Source of the DNA: Deltaproteobacteria bacterium
GTDB lineage: Bacteria; Desulfobacterota; Desulfuromonadia; Geobacterales; Pseudopelobacteraceae
DNA length: 42,998 nucleotides
Assembly: GCA_021850095.1 (NCBI GenBank)
Contig: JAJZRX010000021.1
Location: 1 to 42,998, forward strand
Direction: 5' to 3'
The notes beneath the pieces are model-generated. The model worked only from the letters and a program-made list of their open reading frames with translations. It searched no databases and was not told where the DNA came from. The position numbers and the translations under genes are program-made. Of this stretch, positions 32,578-41,158 are shown in pieces (positions within the stretch are counted from its first letter, which is position 1; every line of letters begins with the position of its first letter).

Positions 32578-33416
32578 CGCTGCTCCTGTTCTCGTTGTGG
32601 AAACATATCTATGGCGGCGTTTACGCCGACCATTTTGTAAATCTGCACATCATCCCAGGGTTCATCAAGGATGCCGTCGTGGATGGCCCAGCTTCTGCCG
32701 CGCACGGTCCGTTCCATGCCCGGCATGCGGAAAGGGGTGGAGCCGTCCAGGCGGGCAAAATAACGACCGCCTGGCTGGAATTCGCGATCGATCTCGCCCA
32801 TCAGGCGTTTGCCGCGCAGGTAGTCGAAACCGTACTTCTCATAGCGGATGGCGTTGTCGTAGGACAGTGTCTCGGCCACGATCATCTCTATTCCCAGAGC
32901 GTCGGTGAAGCGCTCCAGCAGCGGGAAGAAATCGGCGAAGAGCTGCAGTCCGCGCCGGGTCTGGTTAGGAAACAGACCGGCCCGCATGGCGCGCAGCTCC
33001 TCGGGGATATTGCGGCCGTGGGACGCGAACCAGTTGATTTTGCCCTGCTCGTCAATATCCACATCAAAGCGCGGCGCAGTCGGGTCGCAGATGATGCAGA
33101 AGCAGAGTTCCAGCTGGTGAAAGGGGGTGTCGGCCAGCTCCAGGAAAAAGACCGTGTCCGGGTCGCCGGGGTGCTGGCGGGCCTCGATCCGCAGCAGCGA
33201 CAAGCCCTGGGGGGCGATGTAATTCACCAGCCGTTCGCCGGCGCTGTTGCAGGAGCCGGTGTCGGCCAGGCCCAGCAGCCGGCGCAGGCGCTGGGGCAGC
33301 AGAACGGCATAGATGCGCTCTTTTTCCGCTTCCGGCAGGCGGTTGATCGCCAGAATCGAGCGGAGCGGCCTGCCGGAAGCGTCCAGCAGCTGGCTATTGT
33401 CAGACAAGCGGGCCAT
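32574..33416 (-). CDS. Conserved protein of unknown function, GNAT-like segment
   Basis: The 280-residue soluble protein has no clear domain match. Residues 179-200 (IVAETLSYDNAIRYEKYGF) resemble the acetyl-CoA-binding end of GNAT acetyltransferases, where AxxLY/N..YEKxGF is common. The rest contains a Cys-rich hydrophobic strand (CFCIICD) and an acidic strand FDVDIDEQGKINWF. Its start overlaps the end of the deacetylase gene by 17 bases, and its end overlaps the TPR gene by four. A possible acetylation/deacetylation pair with its upstream neighbour is tempting but speculative. Confidence 0.65.
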   Translation of the reverse strand: MARLSDNSQLLDASGRPLRSILAINRLPEAEKERIYAVLLPQRLRRLLGLADTGSCNSAGERLVNYIAPQGLSLLRIEARQHPGDPDTVFFLELADTPFHQLELCFCIICDPTAPRFDVDIDEQGKINWFASHGRNIPEELRAMRAGLFPNQTRRGLQLFADFFPLLERFTDALGIEMIVAETLSYDNAIRYEKYGFDYLRGKRLMGEIDREFQPGGRYFARLDGSTPFRMPGMERTVRGRSWAIHDGILDEPWDDVQIYKMVGVNAAIDMFPQREQEQR

Positions 33417-34554
33417 AGCGTCCGATTATACCAGGGAATATGCTTTTTCTGATGCGGGCGATACTTTTTTCCACGGCGCTCAAGGCCAGATTGCGATCGT
33501 CCTCCGAGGCCCAGTGCATGGCATCCAGCAGCACACGGTTGGGATAGCCCAGCGGCGCGATTTTGTTCATGAAGGAGCGCGGCAGGCGCGGGTTGAGCTG
33601 CACGCCGTTCATGACCCCCCAGGCGATGGTCCAGGCCCGGGCCGTGTTCATCAGATCGTAACCGCCCCCCCCCAGGGCCGCCCAGGGGATTTTGAGCGCC
33701 TTCAGCTTGCGCATGATGTAGCTGTAGCTGTGGGTGGTTATCTCCAGCCGGGTGAGCGGATCGGTGCGGAAGGTGTCGGCCCCGATCTGGGTGACGATGA
33801 TGTCCGGATTGTAGGCCGCGATCAGCGGATAGGCCACTTCGTCAAAAGCTTTCATATACAGGGCGTCGTCGCAGTGGGCAATCAGCGGCAGGTTGACTGA
33901 ATAGCCCTTGCCGCGTCCCTCGCCGATCTCGTCCTCGAAGCCGGTGCCGGGGTAAAAGTAGATCCCGCTTTCGTGCAGCGAGATCGTCAGAACCTGGTCG
34001 CTGTCGTAGAAAGCTTCCTGCACGCCGTCGCCGTGATGGGCGTCGATATCCAGATACACCACCCGCCGTCCGCGCGCGACCAGCCAGTTGATCGCCAGCA
34101 CGGCATCGTTGATGTACGAAAAACCGGAGGCCCTGGCACGATGGGCATGGTGCCACCCCCCGGCCAGATTGAAGGCGATCTGAAAACCTTCCTCCTCCAC
34201 CAGCCGCACCGCCTCGAAGGTGGCCCCGGCGCCCAGCGCGGCGCAGTCGTACAGCCCCTTGAAGACCGGACAGTCCGCATCGCCCAGGCCATAGCTGAAG
34301 TCGGCCCGGGGCTGGTCCGAGGCGCTGAATTCCTTCAAACGCTCGATATAAGCCCGGTCATGGAAGCTCAACAGCAGCTCCTCGCTGATCGGCCGGCAAT
34401 CGCGGATCTCCATGTCGGGCAGCTTCAGCAGTCCGTAAGCTTCAAGCAGGTCATAGGCCAGATGGTGGCGCTGCAACTTGAAGGGATGATCGTCACCGTA
34501 GCTGAAATTGCCCAACAAAGGCGAGTATATCAGGGCGGTGCGGCAGGGGGGCAT
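33400..34554 (-). CDS. Histone deacetylase family protein (AcuC-like)
   Basis: Zinc-dependent amidohydrolase of the arginase/deacetylase fold. The 384-residue protein has GGWHHAH (His135, His136), DIDAHHGDG (zinc ligands Asp171 and His173), a later GADT Asp ligand, and the GGGGYD glycine-rich loop with the transition-state Tyr. Bacterial members include acetoin-utilisation AcuC and acetylpolyamine amidohydrolases. No acetoin genes are nearby, so the substrate could be an acetylated protein or polyamine. It is the first gene of an overlapping minus-strand set. Confidence 0.9.
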   Translation of the reverse strand: MPPCRTALIYSPLLGNFSYGDDHPFKLQRHHLAYDLLEAYGLLKLPDMEIRDCRPISEELLLSFHDRAYIERLKEFSASDQPRADFSYGLGDADCPVFKGLYDCAALGAGATFEAVRLVEEEGFQIAFNLAGGWHHAHRARASGFSYINDAVLAINWLVARGRRVVYLDIDAHHGDGVQEAFYDSDQVLTISLHESGIYFYPGTGFEDEIGEGRGKGYSVNLPLIAHCDDALYMKAFDEVAYPLIAAYNPDIIVTQIGADTFRTDPLTRLEITTHSYSYIMRKLKALKIPWAALGGGGYDLMNTARAWTIAWGVMNGVQLNPRLPRSFMNKIAPLGYPNRVLLDAMHWASEDDRNLALSAVEKSIARIRKSIFPGIIGRYGPLV

Positions 34555-34709
34555 CGCTGGTTTCCTTATCGTGGAGCCGTGCCGTTCGGTGGTGGCGGTA
34601 CGGCGCCGGACAAATTTTCGGAATAATGCACTATTTCGGCTTGTACGTCCAGAAGTCAGTTGGCTTTTATGGCAATTTGCAGGAGGGGTAAATCAAGTTT
34701 CCCTGAAGG

Positions 34710-35399
34710 TTATGCGTAGTAGGAAACCGGCCGGGATTCTGTCCCGGCGGTTCGGGATGATGCAGATAATGTTTCGGGTTGCAGGGCGCTGTATGCGGCT
34801 GCGAGTTCATTATTCCGGGTACCGGCAGGGACGGGTTTGTCCTGGGGTGGTGTCGTGCTGGCCGCTTCCTGGCGGGCCTGCTGCTGCAGGGCTGCGGCCT
34901 GGGTCGCCACGGCCCGATCCTGGGGGGAAGGATCGGCCGGAGCCAGGGCGGCCTGAATGACCTGCTGCATACGGCTGATGGTTTCCTGGGGAGTGTTCCC
35001 GCTGGAGATGGAAATGGGAACTTCACCGCCGCTGATGTAGTTCCTGCCGTCCGGCCCGCGGGTATAGGTGTAAGAAACCGGGCCGGTCATGGTGCCCCCG
35101 GCTGATTTGTGGGCCGCCTCGTGGGCCTTGACCTTCTCCTCGGTCGATTTCAGGCGGGCCACTTCGGCCTGAAGCTGCGGATCCTGAATGTTCTTGCTGA
35201 GCGGGGAATAGGGAACGAACTCCGCAGCGGTGGAATCCGAGGGCTGGAAACCCTTCTGCGGGTCTGAATTGTCCGGGACAGGCGCTTTCGCACGAGGGGG
35301 GGCCTGTTCAGCACCGGTTTTGTCCGTGCCGCTTTGTCGTGGCTGCAGGGCGTAGACGCCCGCCGTTGACGAATTGTAGGTGGAAGAGATTATTTCCAT
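34710..35399 (-). CDS. SprA-related putative metalloprotease
   Basis: The 229-residue protein has a disordered Pro/Gln/Ser-rich N-terminus, then VKAHEAAHKSAGG with an HExxH zinc motif (His93, Glu94, His97) and TYTRGPDGRNYISGGEVPI (Glu126), the signature of the SprA-related family (PF12118). A second disordered tail follows. No signal peptide is visible. The family is common in Proteobacteria, often with flagellar or surface genes, and its substrate is unknown. It is separated from the chemotaxis genes by a palindromic repeat. Confidence 0.85.
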   Translation of the reverse strand: MEIISSTYNSSTAGVYALQPRQSGTDKTGAEQAPPRAKAPVPDNSDPQKGFQPSDSTAAEFVPYSPLSKNIQDPQLQAEVARLKSTEEKVKAHEAAHKSAGGTMTGPVSYTYTRGPDGRNYISGGEVPISISSGNTPQETISRMQQVIQAALAPADPSPQDRAVATQAAALQQQARQEAASTTPPQDKPVPAGTRNNELAAAYSALQPETLSASSRTAGTESRPVSYYA

Positions 35400-35486
35400 G
35401 ACATGCCCCAGGCTGCGCGACGGTCTGGCGTTAGTATACTAAAACAAAATCTCTCAAGGCAATTACTTAATTTTGAAAACATTTGA

Positions 35487-35548
35487 AACACAGAGCAACA
35501 GAGCAACGGAGGAAAATCTATCTCTCTGTTGCTCCGTTGCTCTGTGTT
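35487..35548. repeat. Long near-perfect palindrome made of 8-bp units
   Basis: The left arm from 35487 holds two copies of CAGAGCAA followed by CGGAG. The right arm (35524-35548) is its inverted copy with two mismatches over 24 bases (CTCTGTTGCTCCGTTGCTCT...). It forms a hairpin of more than 20 bp with a loop of about 12 bases, AT-flanked. It lies after the chemoreceptor stop (35584), where a terminator would be expected, but it has no clear T-run. I have seen similar 'cacagagcaacagag' palindromes dispersed in Geobacter-like genomes, so it may be a mobile or REP-type repeat used as a terminator. Confidence 0.75.
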
Positions 35549-35583
35549 ATTTAACTGACGTTCTGCTTTACTGCAGCGCCGGC

Positions 35584-37299
35584 CTACATCCGGAACTGGG
35601 CCACGATCTGTTTCAGCTCTTCGGCCATCTTGGCCAGCTGACTGGCGGCGCTGGCGGTTTCCTGGGAGCTGTGCGAGGCGTTGCTGACGACCCCGGTGAT
35701 CTCATGCATGCTCTTGCTGATCTCGTTGGTGGTGGCGGTCTGCTGCTCGGCTGCGGTGGCGATCTGGTTGATCTGGCTGGTGACGTCGCCGACCTGTTCC
35801 AGAATCTCCTCCAGAGCCTTGCCGGAGCGGGCCGCATCCTCGGTTCCGCGTTCTACCTCCTGAACGCCTTCTTCCATGGCGCCCACCGCCGATTTGGTTT
35901 CCTGCTGGATGGCCTTGATCATCTCCCCGATTTCGCGGGTTGCCTTGGTGGTGCGCTCGGCCAGGGCGCGCACCTCGTCGGCCACCACCGCAAAACCGCG
36001 CCCCTGCTCGCCGGCCCGGGCGGCCTCGATGGCGGCGTTGAGCGCCAGCAGGTTGGTCTGGTCGGCGATGTCCTCGATCGTGCCGACGATGTTGCCGATC
36101 TGTTCGGAGCGCGATCCGAGCGACTCGACCGTTTTGGCGCTCTGCTGAACCTTGATGGCGATGCGCTGGATGCTCTGCACGGCATGGTTGACGACTTCCG
36201 AACCGTTCATGGCGGTCTGGGAAGCCCGGTTGGATATCTCGACCGTCCGGATGCAGTTCTGGGCGATCTCGGCCGATGTGGCCGCCATCTCCTCGCAGGC
36301 GATGGCCACCGAGGTCGATTGCGAGGCGGCCCGTTCGGTGCCGCTGGCGATGCTGGCCGAGGTGTTGTTGAGATGCTCGGCCGAGGCGGCCACTTCAACC
36401 GCATTCTGGTTGATGCGCACCACGATGCCCTTCATATTGTCCAGAAAGTTGTTGAAGGAGTGCGCCAGCGATCCGGTTTCATCGTCACGTTCGATCTTCA
36501 GGCGCTTGGTCAGGTCGCCGCCGCCGCTGGACATCTCCTCCAGGCTCTTGTCGACATATCCGAGGGTTTTGGTGATGCCGCGGCTGATCAGATAACAGAG
36601 GGTCAGCATGAACAGGGCGAAGACGATGTTGAGAGTCACCAGAATCCATTTGACGGTGTTGACCTGTTTTGTTACCTCGTCAACGTAAATACCGCTTCCC
36701 AGTATCCAGCCCCACGGTTTGTAAAGCTTCACGTATGACAGCTTCGGGTAGAGTTCGCTGGTTGAGCCGCCCCCCTCTTTCGGCTTGGCCCATTCATAGG
36801 TCACAAAGCCGTGACCGGCCTGTTCGCAGACTTCGTTGAAAGCCACAAAGAGATTGGTCCCGTCCAGTTTTTTTACTTCGCTGCTCAAGGCATAACGGGC
36901 TCCGGTGGCCTTGTTGAATTTTGGGTCATCAATGACCTTGCCGTCCAGGGCCGGCATGATCGGGTGCATGATCATTTTGGGGATAGGCTTTGTCGTGTCA
37001 TTGATCCAGACATATTCCTTCTTTTCATAACGCAGCTTTGAAACTTCCGTGGCGGCCTGTTTCTGGCCCTGCTCCAGGGTAAGCCTGCCGGCCTTAACTT
37101 CGGCGTCGTAGTATTCCACAATGCTGGTGGCCATCTCCACGACATGCCGCGTGGCGTCCTCTTTTTCCTTCATGATCCGTGATTCGATCAGCGGCAGCAG
37201 GTAAATGAACAGACCAGCCATCATAACGGTTACGCTGATGACCGAGATGGACATGATCTTGTACTGAATGCGCCAGTTCTTGAAGCGGGTGATCTGCAT
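35584..37299 (-). CDS. Methyl-accepting chemotaxis protein with Cache sensor
   Basis: The 571-residue receptor has an N-terminal helix (about 13-36), a periplasmic single Cache-type domain (about 40-205, with [19 protein letters not shown] and [14 protein letters not shown]), a second membrane helix (about 217-240), HAMP (to about 295) and the cytoplasmic signalling tip [20 protein letters not shown]. The Cache motif [13 protein letters not shown] is typical of sCache_2 receptors for small organic acids, but the ligand is not readable. AAAGGAG precedes the ATG. It is the last gene of the receiver-CheB-receptor set. Confidence 0.94.
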   Translation of the reverse strand: MQITRFKNWRIQYKIMSISVISVTVMMAGLFIYLLPLIESRIMKEKEDATRHVVEMATSIVEYYDAEVKAGRLTLEQGQKQAATEVSKLRYEKKEYVWINDTTKPIPKMIMHPIMPALDGKVIDDPKFNKATGARYALSSEVKKLDGTNLFVAFNEVCEQAGHGFVTYEWAKPKEGGGSTSELYPKLSYVKLYKPWGWILGSGIYVDEVTKQVNTVKWILVTLNIVFALFMLTLCYLISRGITKTLGYVDKSLEEMSSGGGDLTKRLKIERDDETGSLAHSFNNFLDNMKGIVVRINQNAVEVAASAEHLNNTSASIASGTERAASQSTSVAIACEEMAATSAEIAQNCIRTVEISNRASQTAMNGSEVVNHAVQSIQRIAIKVQQSAKTVESLGSRSEQIGNIVGTIEDIADQTNLLALNAAIEAARAGEQGRGFAVVADEVRALAERTTKATREIGEMIKAIQQETKSAVGAMEEGVQEVERGTEDAARSGKALEEILEQVGDVTSQINQIATAAEQQTATTNEISKSMHEITGVVSNASHSSQETASAASQLAKMAEELKQIVAQFRM

Positions 37300-37328
37300 G
37301 GTTAAACTCCTTTGGTTCCTCTGAATTG

Positions 37329-37892
37329 TTATCCGAAAAGTTCACGCAATTTGACTGCTATTTTATCAGTTGAAAGAACAAAGTCTACTTTTCCGGTTTC
37401 GGCGGCCGCTTTGGGCATGCCGTAAATAACGCTGGTTTTCTGATCCTGGGCGATGGTGATCCCGCCGATCTGCTTGATATGCGCAATCCCGGCCGCGCCA
37501 TCGCAGCCCATGCCGGTCAGAACCACTCCCGCTATCCGGGTGCCGATCGGCGCCAGCACGGATTTCATGGCCACGTCGATCGAGGGGCGTACGGAATTGA
37601 CTTTTTCGGCACTGGAGAAGTGAAAGGAGCGGTTGCCGGCAAGCAGCAGATGAACTCCGCCCGGCGCCAGAAAAACCTGGCCGGCCTGGAGGTGTTGTCC
37701 TTCCTTGGCAAGACTGACCGGCATTCTGGAGACCCGTGCCAGGGAGGAGGCAAAGGACTGGTCGACCAGGGGAGTAATGTGCTGCACCACTACCACGGCC
37801 GCCTTCAGTACCGGCAGCTCCGGGAAAAGTTGCTCAAGAATCTTCAGGCCGCCGGTTGAAGCGCCGATCAGAACGATATTGCAGCCCGGCAT
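37329..37892 (-). CDS. cheB: CheB methylesterase domain without receiver
   Basis: The 187-residue protein is a stand-alone CheB catalytic domain: Ser12 (GASTGG), His38 (QHI) and Asp131 (GMGCDGAAG) form the triad that removes methyl groups from receptor glutamates. The usual N-terminal receiver domain is missing, but a receiver protein is encoded three bases upstream. GGGGAG precedes the ATG. It lies 29 bases before the chemoreceptor gene, its likely substrate. How it is activated without a fused receiver is an open point. Confidence 0.92.
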   Translation of the reverse strand: MPGCNIVLIGASTGGLKILEQLFPELPVLKAAVVVVQHITPLVDQSFASSLARVSRMPVSLAKEGQHLQAGQVFLAPGGVHLLLAGNRSFHFSSAEKVNSVRPSIDVAMKSVLAPIGTRIAGVVLTGMGCDGAAGIAHIKQIGGITIAQDQKTSVIYGMPKAAAETGKVDFVLSTDKIAVKLRELFG

Positions 37893-37895
37893 CCG

Positions 37896-38321
37896 CTACT
37901 CCCCGGTCGGCCCGTCCAGAAGCGCCAGATACCTGTGGACGGCGGCGATCAATTCAGTGGGCTCAAACGGCTTTGTAATGTAGTCGATAACAAATTCCTG
38001 CAGACCTTCCATGCGCTGATCCGAAACATCCATCGCGGTCAGCATTGAGATGATGTTTCCCTCCATCAGCCCCTCTTTTTTTATTTCGCGGATCGTGTCC
38101 CAGCCATTGCGGACCGGCATCATGACATCCATCAGGATCACGCCCTGGAAACCCTCCCGCAGGAACCGCAAACATTCATCAGATCCGGCGGCCTTGATGG
38201 AATTGATCCCCTCCGAAGCCAGCAGTTCATGGATGGTCGTGCGGATGCAGCGCTCATCATCCACCACCATGACCCGGGCCGATTTTGGCGAGAAGCCGTC
38301 AACGGGAGCTGTTTCGCCCAT
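37896..38321 (-). CDS. Stand-alone response-regulator receiver domain
   Basis: The 141-residue protein has a 15-residue leader and a receiver domain: acidic Asp21-Asp22, phosphoacceptor Asp65 (LMDVMMP), Thr95 and Lys117 (ITKPFEP). No output domain. It is the first gene of a set with a CheB catalytic domain and a chemoreceptor, so it may regulate the methylesterase in trans or relay signal between receptor and motor. An upstream hairpin (GGTTTTT / AAAAACC, 38347-38364) lies in the 5' region. Confidence 0.88.
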   Translation of the reverse strand: MGETAPVDGFSPKSARVMVVDDERCIRTTIHELLASEGINSIKAAGSDECLRFLREGFQGVILMDVMMPVRNGWDTIREIKKEGLMEGNIISMLTAMDVSDQRMEGLQEFVIDYITKPFEPTELIAAVHRYLALLDGPTGE

Positions 38322-38485
38322 ACGATACCTCCAGCAGTAAAAACGTGGTTTTTAATGAAAAACCATCGTAGCAGAATCGAAATCAAATTTCCGCATAAAA
38401 ATGCACATAATAAACCGTTATTTTAATAATTTTTTCGTGCTTGGAACACAGCGACACAGGGGATTGAGAGTTTCTTGATCCCGGC

Positions 38486-38515
38486 TTGCATTTTTTTAAA
38501 GCATAGTGGTATATG
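38486..38515 (+). promoter_or_regulatory. Candidate promoter of the methyltransferase-J-domain chain
   Basis: TTGCAT (38486-38491) with a 17-18-base AT-rich spacer and GTATAT/TATATG (38509-38515), about 40 bases before the ATG at 38555. Confidence 0.35.
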
Positions 38516-38554
38516 AATACTTCGATGAAATCCGACCCAGGGAAGGGGAGATGA

Positions 38555-39154
38555 ATGAAAACAACCAACTGGGATGAACGCTACAGCGAGTCCGGCTACC
38601 TCTACGGCACAACCCCCAACGCATTTCTGGTTTCGGTTGTGGATCGCCTGCCGCAGGGGAATATTCTGATGCTGGGGGAGGGCGAAGGGCGCAACGGGGT
38701 TTACCTGGCCTCGCTCGGCTACCGGGTGACGGCGGTGGACGGTTCGGAGGTCGGCTTGTGCAAGGCGGCTGAACTTGCCGCTGAACGGGGCGTCGAGCTG
38801 ACGGCCGTTGTCGCCGATCTGGACGGCTATGAAATAGAGCCGCAAAAGTGGGACGGGATCGTTTCCTGCTATTGCCATCTGCCGCCGGCCATCCGTCTGC
38901 CGCTGCACCGCCAGGTCGTCAGCGGTCTGCGGCCGGGGGGCGTGCTGGTGCTGGAAGGCTTCAGCCAGGAACAGCTGGCCTATGATACCGGCGGCCCCAA
39001 GTCTCTTGACATGCTGCTGGATCTGGACGAACTGAAACAGGAACTGGCCGGGCTGGAATTCGTTCATGCGGTCACGCTGGAACGGGATGTGAAGGAGGGG
39101 CGCGGCCATACCGGCATCGCTTCGGTTGTGCAGTTGCTGGGGATCAAACCGTGA
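38555..39154 (+). CDS. Class I SAM-dependent methyltransferase, TehB-like
   Basis: The 199-residue protein has NWDERYSESGYLYGTTPN, a start like that of thiol/tellurite/selenite methyltransferases (WDERY...YGxxPN), motif I ILMLGEGEGRNGVYLA, motif II VTAVDGSEVGL, and GGVLVLEGFSQEQL later. The TehB-like class detoxifies tellurite or methylates thiols; substrate is uncertain here. GGAAGGGGAG precedes the ATG. Its stop overlaps the GTG start of the J-domain gene. Confidence 0.88.
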   Translation: MKTTNWDERYSESGYLYGTTPNAFLVSVVDRLPQGNILMLGEGEGRNGVYLASLGYRVTAVDGSEVGLCKAAELAAERGVELTAVVADLDGYEIEPQKWDGIVSCYCHLPPAIRLPLHRQVVSGLRPGGVLVLEGFSQEQLAYDTGGPKSLDMLLDLDELKQELAGLEFVHAVTLERDVKEGRGHTGIASVVQLLGIKP

Positions 39155-39426
39155 CCTATGCCGAGTTGCGGAAAGCGCTGCGTATAATGGGACTGCGGGA
39201 ACGCTGTACAATCAAAGAACTCAAAGCTCGTCATCGGGAACTGGTCAAGCGTCACCATCCAGATAAAGTGGCGGGATGCAACCAGGAGGCCATTCGGGAC
39301 GTGAATGCGGCCTATCGGGTGCTGCTGGATTATGTTTCCGAATATCGCTTCTCGTTTGCCGAAGAAGAATTTTACGAACAGAATCCGGATGAACTTCTCC
39401 GCCGTCAGTTCATGGATGACATGTGA
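39151..39426 (+). CDS. Small J-domain protein (DnaJ-like)
   Basis: The 91-residue protein has a J domain with helix II KELKARHRELVKRHHPDKV (HPD at 36-38) and helix III AIRDVNAAYRVLL. No Gly/Phe or zinc region follows. Such proteins stimulate an Hsp70 ATPase at a particular place. The GTG start overlaps the methyltransferase stop by four bases (GTGA). It lies between two methyltransferase genes. Confidence 0.87.
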   Translation: MTYAELRKALRIMGLRERCTIKELKARHRELVKRHHPDKVAGCNQEAIRDVNAAYRVLLDYVSEYRFSFAEEEFYEQNPDELLRRQFMDDM

Positions 39427-39468
39427 GAGGCAAATGATAACTGTACGTTTTGATACTTGAGGGTTCAG

Positions 39469-40191
39469 ATGATCCAGGATCCGGCCAGCCAGTATATCAA
39501 TACGATTCTTTCTCACTGTTCCCTCAAAGGCAGAGACGTTCTTGAAGTCGGCTGCGGCAAGGGCAGGATAACGCGCGACCTGGCCCGCCATGCCAGGCGG
39601 GTGGTGGCCAGCGATCCCGATCCGGCCCTGCTGGATGCCGCCCGGAAGAATGTAGCTGCCGAGTCGGTTGAGTTCCAGCATGCTCCCCAAGGAATCCCTG
39701 AATTCCCCCTGGCCAGCTTTGATGTCGTGATCTACAGCCTTTCCCTGCACCATGTCCCGCTTGAAGAAATGCCCGCCAGCCTGACCCGGGCCGCCGGCAT
39801 GCTCCGCGAGGACGGAGCCATCGTGGTTGTCGAACCGGGAGACGGCGGTTCATTCACCGAGGCCAAAGAGCGTTTCGGGGCCGGCAGCGGAGACGAACGC
39901 CCCGCACGGGCTGCGGCCATTTGCGCCATGCAGAATCTGGAAGGGTGGCAAATGGAAGAGACGACACTCTTCCGCGTTCAGATGCATTTTGACAGCGAGG
40001 ATGATTTTTTTGTTACCATGCTGCCCGACTGCCGCCGGCAATCGGAATCGTTTCTCAATGAGGTGCGGGATTTTCTCCACAAGCACCGCACTGCAGGCGG
40101 AATCATTCTGGATGCCGGGCGCCGGCTGGACGTGCTGCGCAGGGTTGATGAAATTTCAAAAAACCAGACCAAGGAACGTGAGCTGAAATGA
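39469..40191 (+). CDS. Class I SAM-dependent methyltransferase
   Basis: The 240-residue protein has motif I VLEVGCGKGRITRDLA, motif II VVASDPDPALL, motif III FDVVIYSLSLHHVP and GAIVVVEPGDGG. It resembles UbiE/COQ5-like or Methyltransf_11 proteins; no substrate can be named. The ATG at 39469 follows TTGAGGG; a TTG at 39457 in frame is possible. Its stop overlaps the next start (ATGA), so it is translated together with the CDF-like membrane protein. Confidence 0.87.
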   Translation: MIQDPASQYINTILSHCSLKGRDVLEVGCGKGRITRDLARHARRVVASDPDPALLDAARKNVAAESVEFQHAPQGIPEFPLASFDVVIYSLSLHHVPLEEMPASLTRAAGMLREDGAIVVVEPGDGGSFTEAKERFGAGSGDERPARAAAICAMQNLEGWQMEETTLFRVQMHFDSEDDFFVTMLPDCRRQSESFLNEVRDFLHKHRTAGGIILDAGRRLDVLRRVDEISKNQTKERELK

Positions 40192-40838
40192 AAGAACAAA
40201 CACCATCACAGCTGTATGCCCGAGCCAGATATCTGGCGCTCTTCACGGTTATCTACAACATCGTCGAGGGGCTTGTTTCGGTCTGGGCCGGCGCGGCCGA
40301 TGAAACCCTGGCGCTGTTCGGCTTCGGGGTGGACTCCTTTATCGAAGTCATTTCGGCGGTCGGCGTCTGGCACATGCTGCGCAGAATCAGCGCCAATGGC
40401 GGTGAAACCAGGGATGAATTCGAACGGCGGGCGCTGCGCATCACCGGCGGGGCCTTTTATCTGCTGACGATCGGCCTGCTGTTGTCGGCCGTTGTCAGTC
40501 TGCAGCAGCAGCACAAGCCGGAGACGACCCTGTGGGGCATTGCCGTTTCGCTGTTTTCGATCTCCTTCATGTGGTACCTGATCCGCCAGAAAACCAAAGT
40601 CGGCACGGCTCTCAATTCCCCGGCAATCCTGGCCGATGCGGCTTGCTCCCGGGCTTGCCTGTATCTGTCGCTGGTGCTGATGCTCTCCAGTGCCGGTTAT
40701 GAGCTGACCGGCATCGGCAGCCTGGATGCGATCGGCGCCCTGCTGATCGCCTGGCTGGCCTTCCGCGAGGGGCGCGAATCGTTCGGCAAAGCCCAGGGGT
40801 TGAACTGCTCGTGCAGCTGCAGCTGCAGTAAAAGCTGA
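40188..40838 (+). CDS. CDF-like cation transporter with Cys-Ser tail
   Basis: The 216-residue protein has about six membrane helices. TM2 carries FGFGVDSFIEVISAVG (DxxxE where CDF transporters usually have HxxxD), and TM5 has ADAACSRACLYLS (DxxCxxxC). This pattern fits a small CDF-related family I recall, rather than classical ZitB/FieF. The C-terminus ends CSCSCSCSK, four alternating cysteines encoded by tandem GCAGCT repeats, a likely soft-metal ligand. Metal and direction are unknown; a Cu, Ag or Hg-type soft metal is possible. Confidence 0.75.
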   Translation: MKEQTPSQLYARARYLALFTVIYNIVEGLVSVWAGAADETLALFGFGVDSFIEVISAVGVWHMLRRISANGGETRDEFERRALRITGGAFYLLTIGLLLSAVVSLQQQHKPETTLWGIAVSLFSISFMWYLIRQKTKVGTALNSPAILADAACSRACLYLSLVLMLSSAGYELTGIGSLDAIGALLIAWLAFREGRESFGKAQGLNCSCSCSCSKS

Positions 40839-40867
40839 CTTTGAATAACAGCCGCAAAAAATCAGGG

Positions 40868-40896
40868 CTGATAAAATTAATCAGAAATGCTACAGT
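40868..40896 (+). promoter_or_regulatory. Promoter and inverted-repeat operator of the toxin-antitoxin pair
   Basis: CTGATA (40868-40873), 17-base spacer, TACAGT (40891-40896). A CTGAT / ATCAG inverted repeat (40868-40872 and 40880-40884) lies between the boxes, where an antitoxin-toxin complex could repress. Both boxes match only four of six positions. Confidence 0.4.
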
Positions 40897-40939
40897 GTCG
40901 CAGAATTTCTTTGAATGAACGTACCCCGGAGTCTGTACG

Positions 40940-41158
40940 ATGAATCTTCAGCGTGCCGTAAACTCACTTCCGCCGGAAGCACAGATTGAAGTTTTTGATT
41001 TTGTGGAGTTTTTGCGTCAGAAATATGTGACCAGCAAGAACAAGGCAAAACACGTTCGTGAGGATGCCGAATATTGGACCGCATTGAGCCAGGTTTCTGT
41101 GCAAAGTGTTTGGGATAATGAGGAGGATGACATCTACAATGAATTACTCAAAAGGTGA
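40940..41158 (+). CDS. DUF2281-like antitoxin
   Basis: The 72-residue protein begins MNLQRAVNSLPPEAQIEVFDFVEFLRQKYV, split here by no break, which fits DUF2281/VapB-type antitoxins (LPPExQxEVxDFVEFL). A long acidic C-terminal end (WDNEEDDIYNELL) would clasp the toxin. The toxin gene start lies inside its 3' end, a common arrangement in toxin-antitoxin operons. Confidence 0.8.
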   Translation: MNLQRAVNSLPPEAQIEVFDFVEFLRQKYVTSKNKAKHVREDAEYWTALSQVSVQSVWDNEEDDIYNELLKR

